64,000 bases of DNA, from positions 1,984,001 to 2,048,000 of the forward strand of contig NZ_CP048632.1 of NCBI RefSeq assembly GCF_010669145.1. The letters are read 5' to 3'. Position 1 is the first letter of the stretch; each line of letters opens with the position of its first letter. A program made the position numbers and the translations under genes. Positions 46,986 to 56,418 of the stretch are shown piece by piece. The notes under the pieces are model-generated. The model did not search any database. It was not told the origin of the DNA and saw only the letters and a list, made by a program, of their open reading frames with translations. Source of the stretch: Rhizobium oryzihabitans (GTDB taxonomy: Bacteria; Pseudomonadota; Alphaproteobacteria; Rhizobiales; Rhizobiaceae).

Positions 46986-47599
46986 GCGTCAAGGTCGGTC
47001 TCGAACCCGTCATTCATGAAAGCGCCCGCGTCACCAATTCATCGATCGGCCGCTACACCGAAATTTCGGAACGCTGCCGCATCGAGGAAGTCGAGATGGG
47101 CGACTATTCCTACGTCATGCAGGATGGCGCGATCTGGTGCGCGAGCATCGGCAAATTCGTCAATATTGCTGCCTCCGTCCGTATCAACGCCACCAATCAT
47201 CCGATGTCGCGGGCAACGCTGCATCATTTCACCTATCGCGCCCGCAGCTACTGGGACGATGCGGAGGATGAAACGGACTTTTTCGCCGCCCGGCGCGCCA
47301 AGCGCGTGGTGATCGGAAACGATGTGTGGATCGGCCATGGCTCGACCATCCTGCCCGGCGTCACCGTCGGAAACGGTGCGGTGATCGGGGCCGGTGCGGT
47401 CGTCTCGAAAGATGTGGCGCCCTATACCATCGTCGGCGGCGTACCCGCCCGGCTGATCCGGGAACGTTTCCCGGCGGAACTCGGAAGCCGGATGGACGCT
47501 CTGAAATGGTGGGACTGGGATCACGCAACGCTACGCATCGCATTGGACGATTTCCGGAACCTCGCCGCCGAAGATTTCGTGACAAAATACGCCGGCTAA
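46982..47599 (+). CDS. Hexapeptide-repeat acyltransferase of the phn locus
   Basis: Left-handed beta-helix acyltransferase of 205 residues, typical of a family found in phosphonate loci. It has hexapeptide repeats ([40 protein letters not shown]), the acetyl-CoA motif [20 protein letters not shown] and a probable active-site His in [17 protein letters not shown]. It may acetylate an aminoalkylphosphonate or an intermediate, by analogy to PhnO; no PhnO (GNAT) is present here. It overlaps the phnL stop. Confidence 0.85.
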   Translation: MSVKVGLEPVIHESARVTNSSIGRYTEISERCRIEEVEMGDYSYVMQDGAIWCASIGKFVNIAASVRINATNHPMSRATLHHFTYRARSYWDDAEDETDFFAARRAKRVVIGNDVWIGHGSTILPGVTVGNGAVIGAGAVVSKDVAPYTIVGGVPARLIRERFPAELGSRMDALKWWDWDHATLRIALDDFRNLAAEDFVTKYAG

Positions 47600-47613
47600 A
47601 CTCCACCTGAATT

Positions 47614-47644
47614 GCGGATCCCGGCATCATATCCCGGGATCCGC
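47614..47644. terminator. Hairpin after the phnG-L operon
   Basis: Perfect 11-base stem GCGGATCCCGG (47614-47624) and CCGGGATCCGC (47634-47644) with a 9-base loop, placed just after the acyltransferase stop. No T tract follows, so termination may be partial or Rho-dependent. Confidence 0.6.
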
Positions 47645-47750
47645 GCCACTGGAATGGTAAGGAAAAAAGCTGTCGGGCCGGGGTTTCAACTCCTTGTAAT
47701 GCCAGACAGAAGGTTTGTCGGCGAATACACGGACGCGCAATCGGCGAATT

Positions 47751-47779
47751 CTGTAATATTTTATTCATGAAACTGACAT
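47751..47779. promoter_or_regulatory. Pho box upstream of phnC
   Basis: Three direct heptamers spaced by 11 bases: CTGTAAT (47751), TATTCAT (47762) and CTGACAT (47773). The first and last are close to the PhoB heptamer CTGTCAT. Location about 60 bases before phnC suits PhoB activation of phnCDE under phosphate limitation. Confidence 0.72.
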
Positions 47780-47837
47780 CCACACTTCACGGACCGCTGT
47801 TAGGTCGAACCCCGTAACAAGAAGATTGGACGGGGAA

Positions 47838-48698
47838 ATGAGCTTTCACCTGAAGCAAGTCACGCGCCGTTTCGGCAACCACACTGCGGTTGATTCCGTG
47901 AATGTCGAGATACCGCAGGGCCAGATGGTTGGCGTGATCGGGCGTTCGGGCGCTGGAAAATCGACGCTGCTGCGCATGATCAACCGCCTCGTCGACCCTT
48001 CCTCGGGTTCCATCCATTTCAACGATACGGAAGTCTCGGCGCTGAAGGGTGCGGCGCTGCGCAACTGGCAGCGTGACTGCGCCATGATCTTCCAGCAGTT
48101 CAATCTGGTGCCGCGCCTCGACGTGCTCACCAATGTCATGCTCGGTCGCCTCAATCACCGTTCGACGGTGCTCAGCCTCTTTAACATCTTCACGGATGAA
48201 GAGCGTCTGATGGCGATCGCCGCTCTCGAGCGGCTCGGCATCGAACATGTGGCCATGCAGGCGGCGGGTACGCTTTCCGGCGGCCAACAGCAGCGCGTCG
48301 CCATCGCCCGGGCGCTGATGCAGTCGCCGAAGATGGTTCTGGCCGACGAGCCGATCGCCTCGCTCGACCCACTGAACGCCAAGATCGTGATGGACGCGCT
48401 GCGCGACATCAACGAACGTGAAGGCATCACCGTCATGACCAACCTGCACACGCTGGATACGGCGCGCAATTATTGCGAACGCATCATCGGCATGTCGCAG
48501 GGCCGCGTCGTCTTCGACGGAACGCCCGCCGAACTGACGGCGGCGGCGGTCACGGAAATCTACGGCACGGATTCGCACGGCGCCGGCATCGACGAGACGA
48601 TGACCTCAACCAGCATCAATATTCCCGGCGCGCAGCTTGCTTCGCGGCCGGTTCAGCAATCTGCCGGTCCCGAACCGCTGGCTCTCGCCGGGCTCTGA
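47838..48698 (+). CDS. phnC: Phosphonate ABC transporter ATPase PhnC
   Basis: PhnC, 286 residues, energises phosphonate uptake. Walker [18 protein letters not shown] near residue 36, [19 protein letters not shown], signature [20 protein letters not shown], Walker [17 protein letters not shown] 47838 after GGACGGGGAA. Followed by phnD, phnE1, phnE2 in the standard order; a Pho box lies upstream. Confidence 0.95.
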   Translation: MSFHLKQVTRRFGNHTAVDSVNVEIPQGQMVGVIGRSGAGKSTLLRMINRLVDPSSGSIHFNDTEVSALKGAALRNWQRDCAMIFQQFNLVPRLDVLTNVMLGRLNHRSTVLSLFNIFTDEERLMAIAALERLGIEHVAMQAAGTLSGGQQQRVAIARALMQSPKMVLADEPIASLDPLNAKIVMDALRDINEREGITVMTNLHTLDTARNYCERIIGMSQGRVVFDGTPAELTAAAVTEIYGTDSHGAGIDETMTSTSINIPGAQLASRPVQQSAGPEPLALAGL

Positions 48699-48783
48699 GG
48701 AACCGCTCAGCATCGTTTGTGCCCGCGTCAAGGGCCGATACTTCACAACAAACTCCGGCTCGCCGGGAAACAGGAGAAAGTCC

Positions 48784-49689
48784 ATGTTGAAGAAAATCCT
48801 TCTTTCGGCAGTCGCCCTTGGCGTTCTGGCCGGTTCCGCCATGGCTCAGGACGTCAAGGTCCTGCGTATCGGTCTCGACGGTTCCGAAAACGAAGCCGAT
48901 CAGATCCGCAACACGAAGTGCGTTGCCGATGGCCTGAAGGCCGCGACCGGCGTTTCCGAAGTTCAGGTTTTCCCGTCGCCGGATTATAACGGCGTTATCC
49001 AGGGCCTGCTCGGCGGCACCATCGACATCGCCTCCATGGGCGCTTCCTCCTACGCCAAGATCGCTCTTGCCGATCCGAAGGCTGTCGATCCGATCCTGAC
49101 CACGGCTGGCTCTGACGGTTCGACCGGTTATTACACCATCATGGTCGCCCGCAAGGACAGCGGCATCAAGACGCTGGCCGACGCCAAGGGCAAGAAGATC
49201 GGCTTCGCCGATCCTGACTCCACCTCCGGCTTCCTCGTCCCGAACGTTGCTATCCCGAAGGAAACCGGCGTTCCGGTCAAGGAATACTTCGCCGAAACCG
49301 GTTTCGGCGGCGGTCATGAGAACCTCGTTCTCGCCGTTCTCGACAAGAAGTTCGACGTTGGCACGACCTTCGGTTCGGGCGTCGGCAAGTGGGAAGAAGG
49401 CTACACGGCCGGCAACCTCTACCAGATGGTCAAGAAGGGCAATCTCGACATGGACGATATCGTCGAAGTCTGGAAGTCCCCGCTGATCCCGAACGGTCCG
49501 CTCATGGTCGCAAACAAGATCGGCGACAGCATGAAGCAGAAGGTCGAGACCTTCTTCATGGAACTGCCGAAGAAGGACCTCGCTTGCTTCCAGGGCTTCA
49601 GCCAGGGCAAGAACACCGGCTACGTCAAGGTTGATCCGTCCTTCTACCAGACGATCATCGACGCCCGTAAGTCCGTTATCGGCGGCTGA
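48784..49689 (+). CDS. phnD: Phosphonate ABC transporter binding protein PhnD
   Basis: PhnD, 301 residues, periplasmic phosphonate-binding protein. Signal peptide up to GSAMAQ, then VLRIGLDGSENEADQIRN, SMGASSYAKIALADPKAVDP and the conserved GFADPDSTSGFLVPN. ATG 48784 after AGGAGA. A strong stem-loop follows, typical for binding-protein genes that need more product than the permeases. Confidence 0.95.
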   Translation: MLKKILLSAVALGVLAGSAMAQDVKVLRIGLDGSENEADQIRNTKCVADGLKAATGVSEVQVFPSPDYNGVIQGLLGGTIDIASMGASSYAKIALADPKAVDPILTTAGSDGSTGYYTIMVARKDSGIKTLADAKGKKIGFADPDSTSGFLVPNVAIPKETGVPVKEYFAETGFGGGHENLVLAVLDKKFDVGTTFGSGVGKWEEGYTAGNLYQMVKKGNLDMDDIVEVWKSPLIPNGPLMVANKIGDSMKQKVETFFMELPKKDLACFQGFSQGKNTGYVKVDPSFYQTIIDARKSVIGG

Positions 49690-49708
49690 TCCTGACATCA
49701 TGTTCCGG

Positions 49709-49740
49709 AAGCGGCGGTGCCTTGCGGCATCGCCGCTTTT
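49709..49740 (+). terminator. Stem-loop between phnD and phnE1 (attenuator or mRNA stabiliser)
   Basis: Arms AAGCGGCGGTGCC (49709-49721) and GGCATCGCCGCTT (49726-49738), loop TTGC, one G-T mismatch, followed by TTTT ending at 49740. It lies inside the operon, so it probably causes partial termination or protects phnCD mRNA. Confidence 0.75.
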
Positions 49741-49760
49741 GCCAATAAAGGAAGAGCGGC

Positions 49761-50747
49761 ATGGCGACCACACTGCAACCTGGTACCCTCACGCCCGAGG
49801 GATTAAGCGCATCGTCCCGAACGGTCATGCGTCACTATCAACAGCAGCTTGCGACACGGCGGATCTATACCGTCATCTCGCTCGTGGTCTTTCTGATCAT
49901 TCTCGCAGCGTCGCTGAATTTCGCCAACGAGGCGAATTCGGGCAAGTTCTTCGAGCGGCTGCCGTATTTCTTCGACTTCCTGAAGACATTCGTGCCGGAT
50001 AGTCCGCTGGAAATCTTCCGGGCGATGTTCGACCTGCCGTCTCCCTACGACAACGGGTCGATGAAATACAACTATGTCGCGGATCGCGTTTACGTCACCG
50101 ACAGCTTCTACATACCGCATTTCATCTACCAGCTGATCATCACCCTCAATATCGCACTGGTTTCGACGATCATCGGCACTAGCTTTGCCTTCGTGCTCTG
50201 CTTCTTCGCCTCCACCAATCTTGTCGGTTCAGGCGTTGTGCGCTGGATCGTGCGTCGGGTGATGGAAGTGCTGCGCGCCTTTCCCGAAATCGTCGTCGCC
50301 GGCTTGCTCACGGCCATTCTCTCGATCGGGCCGATTGCGGCGATCATCGCGATTTCCATTCATACGATCGGGGCTCTCGGCAAACTGTTCTTCGAAGTGG
50401 TGGAGAATGCTGACATGAAGCCGGATGAAGGCCTTCGCGCATCCGGCGCAAACTGGCTGGAGCGGGTGCGCTTCGCCATCGTGCCGCAGGTTCTGCCCAA
50501 TTTCGTTTCCTACGCGCTGCTGCGCGCCGAAATCAACGTGCGCGCCTCGACCATCATCGGCGCCGTCGGCGGCGGCGGTATCGGCGAGGTCTTCCGGCTC
50601 TCGATCGGTAACGACCATGCCTCCAAGACCTATGCCATCATCATCCTGCTGCTGATCACAATCATTGCCGTCGACCAGTTTTCAAGCTGGCTGCGCCGCA
50701 GGCTGATCGGCCATCAATCCTTTGAATTCGGACGGGGAGCGGCCTGA
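49761..50747 (+). CDS. phnE: Phosphonate ABC transporter permease PhnE (first copy)
   Basis: Permease of 328 residues. One long N-terminal helix, a periplasmic segment, and a BPD_transp_1 domain with about five further helices. Features: VVRWIVRRVMEVLRAFPEIV, the EAA loop PDEGLRASGANWLERVRFA and GAVGGGGIGEVFRLSI. It pairs with the next, longer PhnE-like protein, as in rhizobial phn operons (PhnE1/PhnE2). The stop shares one base with the next ATG. Confidence 0.92.
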   Translation: MATTLQPGTLTPEGLSASSRTVMRHYQQQLATRRIYTVISLVVFLIILAASLNFANEANSGKFFERLPYFFDFLKTFVPDSPLEIFRAMFDLPSPYDNGSMKYNYVADRVYVTDSFYIPHFIYQLIITLNIALVSTIIGTSFAFVLCFFASTNLVGSGVVRWIVRRVMEVLRAFPEIVVAGLLTAILSIGPIAAIIAISIHTIGALGKLFFEVVENADMKPDEGLRASGANWLERVRFAIVPQVLPNFVSYALLRAEINVRASTIIGAVGGGGIGEVFRLSIGNDHASKTYAIIILLLITIIAVDQFSSWLRRRLIGHQSFEFGRGAA

Positions 50748-52096
50748 TGTCGTCCAGCTTCATTCTCAACACCGCCGACCGCGAGAGGCTGACGGCCGCG
50801 CATCCTGCCATTTTCAATCGCGGTTTCATGCAGCGATACGGCCTGCTGACGGGCATTGCCGCCGTCCTCGTCTATCTTACTGCCTGCTTCTTCTTCTTCA
50901 ATGTCGGGCCGACCTTCATGCAGGGCCGGTGGGATCGCGCTTCGAGCTATATTCAGGACTGGTATTCCTGGCGCGCGCAGCCCCGTCTGCGTTTTGAAGA
51001 CGGCAAGGTCGATCCGCAATGGTCGAGCCGTGGACAGTACCCCACCGATGCAAAGATCGACTGGTTGCAGCCGCTGCCAGATGGCGGCTACAGCGTCATT
51101 TATGCGGGTACGGAAAATCGCCTCGATGTGACCCCGACCCGGGTGGACGTCTATGTCGACGGCAAGAACTATCCCGTCATCATCAATGGCGACGCCGCTC
51201 GTGCGCCTGAGGGTCTTCCGGAAGAAATCCGGCAGGACGGCAACAAGGTTCTCGTGCATTACGGTTTCGCCGGTCAGGCGGAAATCCGCACCAGCCAGGT
51301 CTATGTCCAGCGGCGATTCCTCGGATGGGCCAACTTCCTGTTTGATACCAAGTCGGAATTCTGGGGCAAGGGTTACGGCGAACTGGCCGCTCTGGCATTG
51401 TGGGGGGAGAGGCTCGATCCGGAGCGCTCCAATATCGGCAATATGGCCGATGATTTCCTCGACAACAGCGTCTGGCAGCATGCCGATATTTTCTCCAAGC
51501 TGATGCAGACGCTGGTCATGGCCTTTGTGGGCACGCTGTTCGGTACGCTCGTTGCCCTGCCGCTCGCCTTCATCGCTGCACGCAATATCACCGCCAACAA
51601 GGCAGCCAACTGGGGCATGAAGCGACTGTTCGACTTCCTGCGCTCGATCGACATGCTGATCTGGGCACTGTTCTTCACCCGCAGCTTCGGCCCCGGGCCG
51701 ATCCCCGGCATTGCCGCGATCTTTTTCACCGATACCGGTGCGCTCGGCAAGGTTTATGCCGAGGCTCTGGAGAATGTGGACGACAAGCAGCGCGAAGGCG
51801 TCAAGTCGGTCGGCGCGTCTCCGATTGCGGTCAATCGTTTCGGCGTGTTGCCGCAGGTCCTGCCGGTCTTCATTTCCCAGTCGCTTTATTTCTGGGAAAG
51901 CAACACCCGCTCCGCCACTATCATCGGTGCGGTCGGCGCCGGCGGTATCGGCCTAAAACTCCTGGAGGCGATGGGCACCAATGCCGACTGGGACAAGGTT
52001 GCCTATATGGTCCTGCTCATCCTGTTCGTCGTCTTCCTGTTCGACCACATCTCGAACTCGCTGCGCTCGCGCCTGATCGGAAAAACCCAACATTAA
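50747..52096 (+). CDS. phnE2: Phosphonate ABC transporter permease PhnE2 with large periplasmic insert
   Basis: Permease of 449 residues, longer than PhnE1. The N-terminal helix (residues about 26-48) is followed by an insert of roughly 190 residues, then the permease domain with LMQTLVMAFVGTLFGTLVAL, RSIDMLIWALFFTRSFGPGP, an EAA-like EGVKSVGASPIAVNRFGVL and GAVGAGGIGLKLLEAMG. This long form is typical for alphaproteobacterial PhnE2. It ends at a hairpin. Confidence 0.9.
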   Translation: MSSSFILNTADRERLTAAHPAIFNRGFMQRYGLLTGIAAVLVYLTACFFFFNVGPTFMQGRWDRASSYIQDWYSWRAQPRLRFEDGKVDPQWSSRGQYPTDAKIDWLQPLPDGGYSVIYAGTENRLDVTPTRVDVYVDGKNYPVIINGDAARAPEGLPEEIRQDGNKVLVHYGFAGQAEIRTSQVYVQRRFLGWANFLFDTKSEFWGKGYGELAALALWGERLDPERSNIGNMADDFLDNSVWQHADIFSKLMQTLVMAFVGTLFGTLVALPLAFIAARNITANKAANWGMKRLFDFLRSIDMLIWALFFTRSFGPGPIPGIAAIFFTDTGALGKVYAEALENVDDKQREGVKSVGASPIAVNRFGVLPQVLPVFISQSLYFWESNTRSATIIGAVGAGGIGLKLLEAMGTNADWDKVAYMVLLILFVVFLFDHISNSLRSRLIGKTQH

Positions 52097-52103
52097 GTCA
52101 AAA

Positions 52104-52141
52104 AACCGGGGGTGGCTTTGACCCAAAAGCCGCTCCCGGTT
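52104..52141 (+). terminator. Hairpin after phnE2
   Basis: AACCGGG (52104-52110) pairs with CCCGGTT (52135-52141), and GGCTTT with AAAGCC closes an inner stem, with a few mismatches. No T tract follows, so it may be a weak terminator or stabiliser. The rest of the 295-base gap to the DUF1045 gene shows no gene; CTGTCAC at 52284-52290 is a single Pho-like heptamer without a convincing repeat. Confidence 0.5.
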
Positions 52142-52391
52142 CGCTGTTCTGCTCGGGGCGCAGGCGTAAAACCGGATTTACTGCGAAGCCTGCCGCCGAC
52201 ATCCAATGTGCCAGCATCCGTTTTCGGCACATTCCAGACGAGGGCAGCATTTCACCGCGCTTTTTTCCACGGGCATCATCATTCTGTCACGGAAAGCCAT
52301 TACCTCGCACTCCTGACCTTGCGGGAAGCGGGCGAGTCACGCCAAATAGCGTTTCATCCCTGGTTTCCCTTGACACTGAAGAGTGCTTGCC

Positions 52392-53081
52392 GTGCGCTAC
52401 GCCATCTATTTTTCTCCGGCTAAAGATCATCCGCTAACCGAAGCGGCGTCGCGCTGGCTCGGGCGCAATGCATTTTCCGGCACGCAGCATGATGACCACG
52501 ACGGCTATGCTGAAATGACCGCGGAACCTCGCCGTTACGGTTTTCATGCGACCCTGAAGGCACCCTTCGAGCTTGCCGAAAAATACAGCGAAGCAGAGCT
52601 TGTCGCAGCCGTCGAAGACTTTGCCGCCAGCCAGTCCGCCTTCGAGATTCCGCGTATCGTCGTCGGCGCGCTTGGTCCGTTTTTCGCGCTCGTCCCGGAT
52701 CGCACCTATCAGCCGCTGCAGGATTTTGCCGCCGAGATCGTCGATCATTTCGATCGGTTCCGCGCGCCTTTATCCGAGACCGATATTGCCCGACGCCGGC
52801 CGCAGAACCTGACGGAAAGCCAGCGGCAAAATCTGTCGCTTTGGGGTTATCCGCATGTCATGGATGATTTCCGCTTTCATATGACGCTGACGGGCCGCAT
52901 CGACGAAAGTGACGCGCCCGCCATGCAGGACGTGCTTTCGGCGCGGTTTTTCGAGTTCGTCGACAAGCCTCTGACCATTTCCGGCCTCGCATTGTTCATT
53001 GAAGAAACGCGCGGCGCACCCTTTACCGTTCATCGCTGGCACCCGCTTGGCCAGCAGCCAAAGAAAGATGCCGACCCATGA
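52392..53081 (+). CDS. DUF1045 phosphonate-locus protein (2H phosphoesterase-like)
   Basis: Protein of 229 residues of the DUF1045 family, found nearly only in phn operons. It shows two HxT-type motifs of 2H phosphoesterases: RRYGFHATLKAPFELAEK near residue 50 and DDFRFHMTLTGRIDE near residue 160, so it may be a cyclic phosphodiesterase. Since phnP is missing in the window, it may stand in for PhnP in opening the 5-phosphoribosyl 1,2-cyclic phosphate; this is inference. GTG 52392 is used (GTG 52383 is also possible). The phnM start overlaps its stop. Confidence 0.87.
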   Translation: MRYAIYFSPAKDHPLTEAASRWLGRNAFSGTQHDDHDGYAEMTAEPRRYGFHATLKAPFELAEKYSEAELVAAVEDFAASQSAFEIPRIVVGALGPFFALVPDRTYQPLQDFAAEIVDHFDRFRAPLSETDIARRRPQNLTESQRQNLSLWGYPHVMDDFRFHMTLTGRIDESDAPAMQDVLSARFFEFVDKPLTISGLALFIEETRGAPFTVHRWHPLGQQPKKDADP

Positions 53082-54214
53082 CCGAGCACGCCCTTTCCAA
53101 TGCCCGCATCGTTTTAGAAGACGATATTATTCTGGGATCCGTTCTGATCCGTGACGGCAAGATCGCCGATATCAGCGAAGGCGCTTCAAAGACCGGAGAG
53201 GATCTCGAAGGCGATTTTCTCATTCCCGGTCTCGTAGAGCTGCACACCGACCATCTGGAGCAGCATTATTCGCCGCGCCCGGGCGTACTCTGGGACAAGA
53301 TCGCGGCCATCCAGGCCCATGACGCGCAGGTCGCATCCTCAGGCATTACCACTGTTTTCGACTGCCTGCGTCTCGGCTCCGACGAAGATGGCGGCTTCAA
53401 GAAGGGCGAAATGCGGGAAATGGCAGATGCCATCGAAGCTGCGGCCGATCAGAACCGTCTGCGGGCAGACCACATGCTGCATCTGCGCTGTGAAGTGGCC
53501 TCATCAGATGTTCTGGAGCATTTCGAAGACTTCGAAACCGATCCCCGCGTGCGGCTGATTTCGATGATGGATCACTCCCCGGGGCAGCGTCAGTTCCAGT
53601 CGATGGATCAGTATATCTTCTATTATCAGAAGAAGCGCGGACTGAGCGACGAGGCCTTCGCGGAGTTCGTCAGACGGCGGCAAACCGCGTCGGCCGAGTT
53701 TTCCGCCAAGCACCGGGATTATCTTGCCGCTCGCTGCGCCGAGCGTGGCATCACCGTTGCAAGCCATGACGACGCGACCGAAGCGCATGTGGGCGAAGCG
53801 ATCGGACATGGTGTGAAGCTGGCGGAGTTTCCGACCAGCGTCGAAGCCGCAAAAGCCTCGCACAGCGCCGGCATGAGCGTGTTGATGGGCGCGCCGAACA
53901 TCGTCCGCGGCAAGTCCCACTCCGGCAATATCGCCGCCCGCGATCTTGCCGAGCTGGGTGTGCTGGACGTTCTTTCTTCCGACTACGTGCCGTTCAGCCT
54001 GCTTTACGCGCCGTTCCTGCTCGCCGACCAGGTGGAGGCCATCACCCTGCCGGAAGCACTGCGCATGGTCAGCGCCACGCCGGCACGAACGGTGGGTCTT
54101 CTTGATCGCGGTCGCATCGCAGCGGGATTGCGAGCCGACCTCGTCAGGGTTCACCGCGAAGATGGCGTGCCCGTTGCGCGTGCCGTCTGGCGTCAGGGCA
54201 AACGTGTCGCATGA
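53078..54214 (+). CDS. phnM: Alpha-D-ribose 1-methylphosphonate 5-triphosphate diphosphatase PhnM
   Basis: PhnM, 378 residues, amidohydrolase-fold enzyme that removes pyrophosphate from the ribose-phosphonate triphosphate to give the PhnJ substrate. Metal-site motifs are FLIPGLVELHTDHLEQHYS near residue 48, HLRCEVASSDV, MMDHSPGQRQFQ, and ASHDDATEAHVGEA near 230, with the C-terminal LSSDYVPFSLLYAPF. ATG 53078 overlaps the DUF1045 stop; its own stop overlaps phnN. Confidence 0.95.
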   Translation: MTEHALSNARIVLEDDIILGSVLIRDGKIADISEGASKTGEDLEGDFLIPGLVELHTDHLEQHYSPRPGVLWDKIAAIQAHDAQVASSGITTVFDCLRLGSDEDGGFKKGEMREMADAIEAAADQNRLRADHMLHLRCEVASSDVLEHFEDFETDPRVRLISMMDHSPGQRQFQSMDQYIFYYQKKRGLSDEAFAEFVRRRQTASAEFSAKHRDYLAARCAERGITVASHDDATEAHVGEAIGHGVKLAEFPTSVEAAKASHSAGMSVLMGAPNIVRGKSHSGNIAARDLAELGVLDVLSSDYVPFSLLYAPFLLADQVEAITLPEALRMVSATPARTVGLLDRGRIAAGLRADLVRVHREDGVPVARAVWRQGKRVA

Positions 54215-54812
54215 CGAATGGCGGGCGGGATAATTCGGGTGAGAGCGTATCACCCGGAACCATGATCGTGATTGTCGGCCCGAGCGGGGCCGGCAAGGAT
54301 ACGCTTATGGAGTACGCGGCAACGCAATTGTCCGGACGACCGGGCTTCCACTTCACCCGCCGGGTCATCACCCGCAGCGGTGATGCTGGGGCGAAAATCA
54401 TGATGCCGTCTCCATGGCCGAGTTCAACCGGCTGCAGGACGAGGGTGCTTTCGCTGTCTCCTGGCAGGCGCACGGGCTGAAATATGGTATCCCTGCCGCA
54501 GTCCACCGCCATCTCGATGCGGGAGACGTGGTCATCGCCAACGGTTCCCGCTCGGCCCTGCCCCATTTCGGCACCGCCTTTTCGCGTCTCAAGGTCGTGA
54601 ATATCGTTGCGCGGCCGGAGGTGCTGGCACGGCGGCTGGAGCAGCGTGGGCGGGAAAGCCGGGAGGATATCCTCCGGCGGCTGGAGCGTAGCTCGCTTGC
54701 GGTGACCGGAGATTTCGACGTGACGACGGTAGATAATAGCGGCGCCATCGAGGATGCGGGCCAAACCATCATGCAGGTGCTGGAACAGAGCGCCTGCCTC
54801 GGCCGCGTCTAA
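54211..54812 (+). pseudogene. phnN: Ribose 1,5-bisphosphokinase PhnN, frameshifted
   Basis: PhnN phosphorylates ribose 1,5-bisphosphate to PRPP, the last step of the pathway. The frame opens with the guanylate-kinase-like Walker A VGPSGAGKDTLMEY and continues to HFTRRVITRSGDAG, then breaks at the G run 54388-54391. A second frame continues with MAEFNRLQDEGAFAVSWQAH and ends at 54812. One extra G would give an unbroken protein of about 200 residues, the family length. The rest looks intact, so the loss is more likely a sequencing error than a decayed gene. Start ATG 54211 overlaps the phnM stop. Confidence 0.87.
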
Positions 54813-54899
54813 AATCCCCCAGCCGGACCGCTCGACAAAAGGTCTTGCAAGGCTTACCATCAGGCGACAATTTCCAAACATGGTACGCCAAGGCGAGGG

Positions 54900-55940
54900 A
54901 TGCCCGACAAGAGGCTCAGCGACGAGATAACTGTGGTAGCCGGTCTGGCCGCCGGCGTCGGCAATTATGCGAGGTCGCGGGGCATCGATATCGCCCCCAT
55001 CTGCAAGGCTCTCGACATCGATCCCGCCACATTTGACAGCCTGACGGAGCGGATCAGCCTCGACAGATTATGCCGCCTGCTCGAAACCTGCGCGCTGATT
55101 TCCGGGGACGATACCTTCGGCCTGCAATGCGCTTCCACCTTTCCAGCCGGCGCTTCCGGCGCATTCGGATATGGCCTGATCAGCGCGCCGACGGTGCGGG
55201 CTTTCCTGCGGTTTCTTCAGGATCACGTTTATTACGCGACCAATAACAGCAATTTCACCATGGTGGCTGATGATGCGCAGGTGACGCTTTCATGGTCCTT
55301 TGCACCGGTGATCGCCAAACGCGATCAATATGTGGATCTATCGCTCGCGGTTCTGATTCAGCGCCTTCGCGATATCCTCGGGGAACGGATCAACCAGATC
55401 GAGATAGGTCTGGAGCGACAGAAACCGCATAATATTCAGCTATTTAAGGAAAGAATGAGCAAGCGCGTCAGTTTTTCCCAGCCCATCCATACCATGCGTC
55501 TGCCGGCATCGCTTCTCGATGTGGTCAATCCGAATGCGGATGAGCGGCTGTTTGAATTGATGAATTTGCAGTGCCGGATGCTGCGACCGGAAACATCGGC
55601 GGATGCGACACATTTCATCGATCAGGTGAAACGCTACATGCAGGTACGGCTCTCGGATGCGGAACTTTCGCTCAGTGAAATCGCCCCCTATTTCAACCTC
55701 TCGGAACGCAGTTTTCAACGACGGCTTGCCGAGCTTGGAACCAATCTCAACGAGATAAAGGACGCCATTCGCAAGAATGCCGGCTTCAAGCTACTGGTGG
55801 AGAGCGATCTCCCCGTCTCCGACATCAGTTACAGGCTCGGCTATTCGACACCGGGGGCGTTTTCGCGCTCCGTTTCCCGCTGGTTCGGGGCAACGCCCAC
55901 CGATATTCGCAGGAAACATGCGCATCATTCCGCCGGATAA
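54900..55940 (+). CDS. AraC-family transcriptional regulator
   Basis: Regulator of 346 residues with an N-terminal arabinose-binding-type domain (residues about 20-210) and a C-terminal double HTH: SEIAPYFNLSERSFQRRLAE and VSDISYRLGYSTPGAFSRSV followed by WFGATPTDIRRKH. It resembles the OruR/ArgR-like AraC group. ATG 54900 is preceded closely by AAGGCGAGGG. Its target is not evident; it follows phnN by about 90 bases without a terminator but is likely a separate unit. Confidence 0.88.
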   Translation: MPDKRLSDEITVVAGLAAGVGNYARSRGIDIAPICKALDIDPATFDSLTERISLDRLCRLLETCALISGDDTFGLQCASTFPAGASGAFGYGLISAPTVRAFLRFLQDHVYYATNNSNFTMVADDAQVTLSWSFAPVIAKRDQYVDLSLAVLIQRLRDILGERINQIEIGLERQKPHNIQLFKERMSKRVSFSQPIHTMRLPASLLDVVNPNADERLFELMNLQCRMLRPETSADATHFIDQVKRYMQVRLSDAELSLSEIAPYFNLSERSFQRRLAELGTNLNEIKDAIRKNAGFKLLVESDLPVSDISYRLGYSTPGAFSRSVSRWFGATPTDIRRKHAHHSAG

Positions 55941-55969
55941 GGCGCATTTCCGGCATCAATATTTCGCAA

Positions 55970-56323
55970 TTACAAAATAAATTTGTAAAATATATCAGCG
56001 CCAATGCATTTCTGTGTCAAAACATAACAATAAAGACGCAGAACTTGGCGCGAGATGTTATTCTCCTGATACGGGATATCGCCTAATAGAGCGCCGCGTG
56101 TCCCTTCGGGTATGACGACAAACATTCCAAAGCTTTGAATTTTCGCATCGTTCTCTACAGAAACCAATTCCGGTTCCTGCAGACGATGATGCAGCAATTC
56201 TTCCATTGCCGAGGATGACGTCCATGTAGGGGCCGGCTGGCTGCGAAAGCGGCCGTTTATTGCAGAATTCCTGATGCCTGACGAAACCTCTTGGCCGAGA
56301 TTGGCGTTCCTGCTCACAAGCAA
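55970..56323 (-). CDS. Doubtful hypothetical ORF in the AraC-LuxR gap
   Basis: A 117-codon minus-strand frame in the 478-base gap. It has no known motif, no clear ribosome site, ends in AT-rich DNA that includes a TTACAAA-ATAAA-TTTGTAA dyad (55970-55988), and its composition does not resemble the neighbours. I list it only because the gap has no better candidate; it could be a chance frame, and the gap may instead hold regulatory DNA for the downstream HTH gene. Confidence 0.2.
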   Translation of the reverse strand: MLVSRNANLGQEVSSGIRNSAINGRFRSQPAPTWTSSSAMEELLHHRLQEPELVSVENDAKIQSFGMFVVIPEGTRGALLGDIPYQENNISRQVLRLYCYVLTQKCIGADIFYKFIL

Positions 56324-56418
56324 ACGCAGCGGTTTGCGAGCCGGTTTAAGGGATCAAAATTTATAATGGACCCTGATCGCGCTCCGGGAAGGTCGATCTC
56401 TTTTGAGGCTAAAAGAAC

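Noticed and set aside
52284..52290. CTGTCAC as a Pho box before the DUF1045 gene
   Set aside because: Only one heptamer fits; the 11-base-spaced neighbours do not match.
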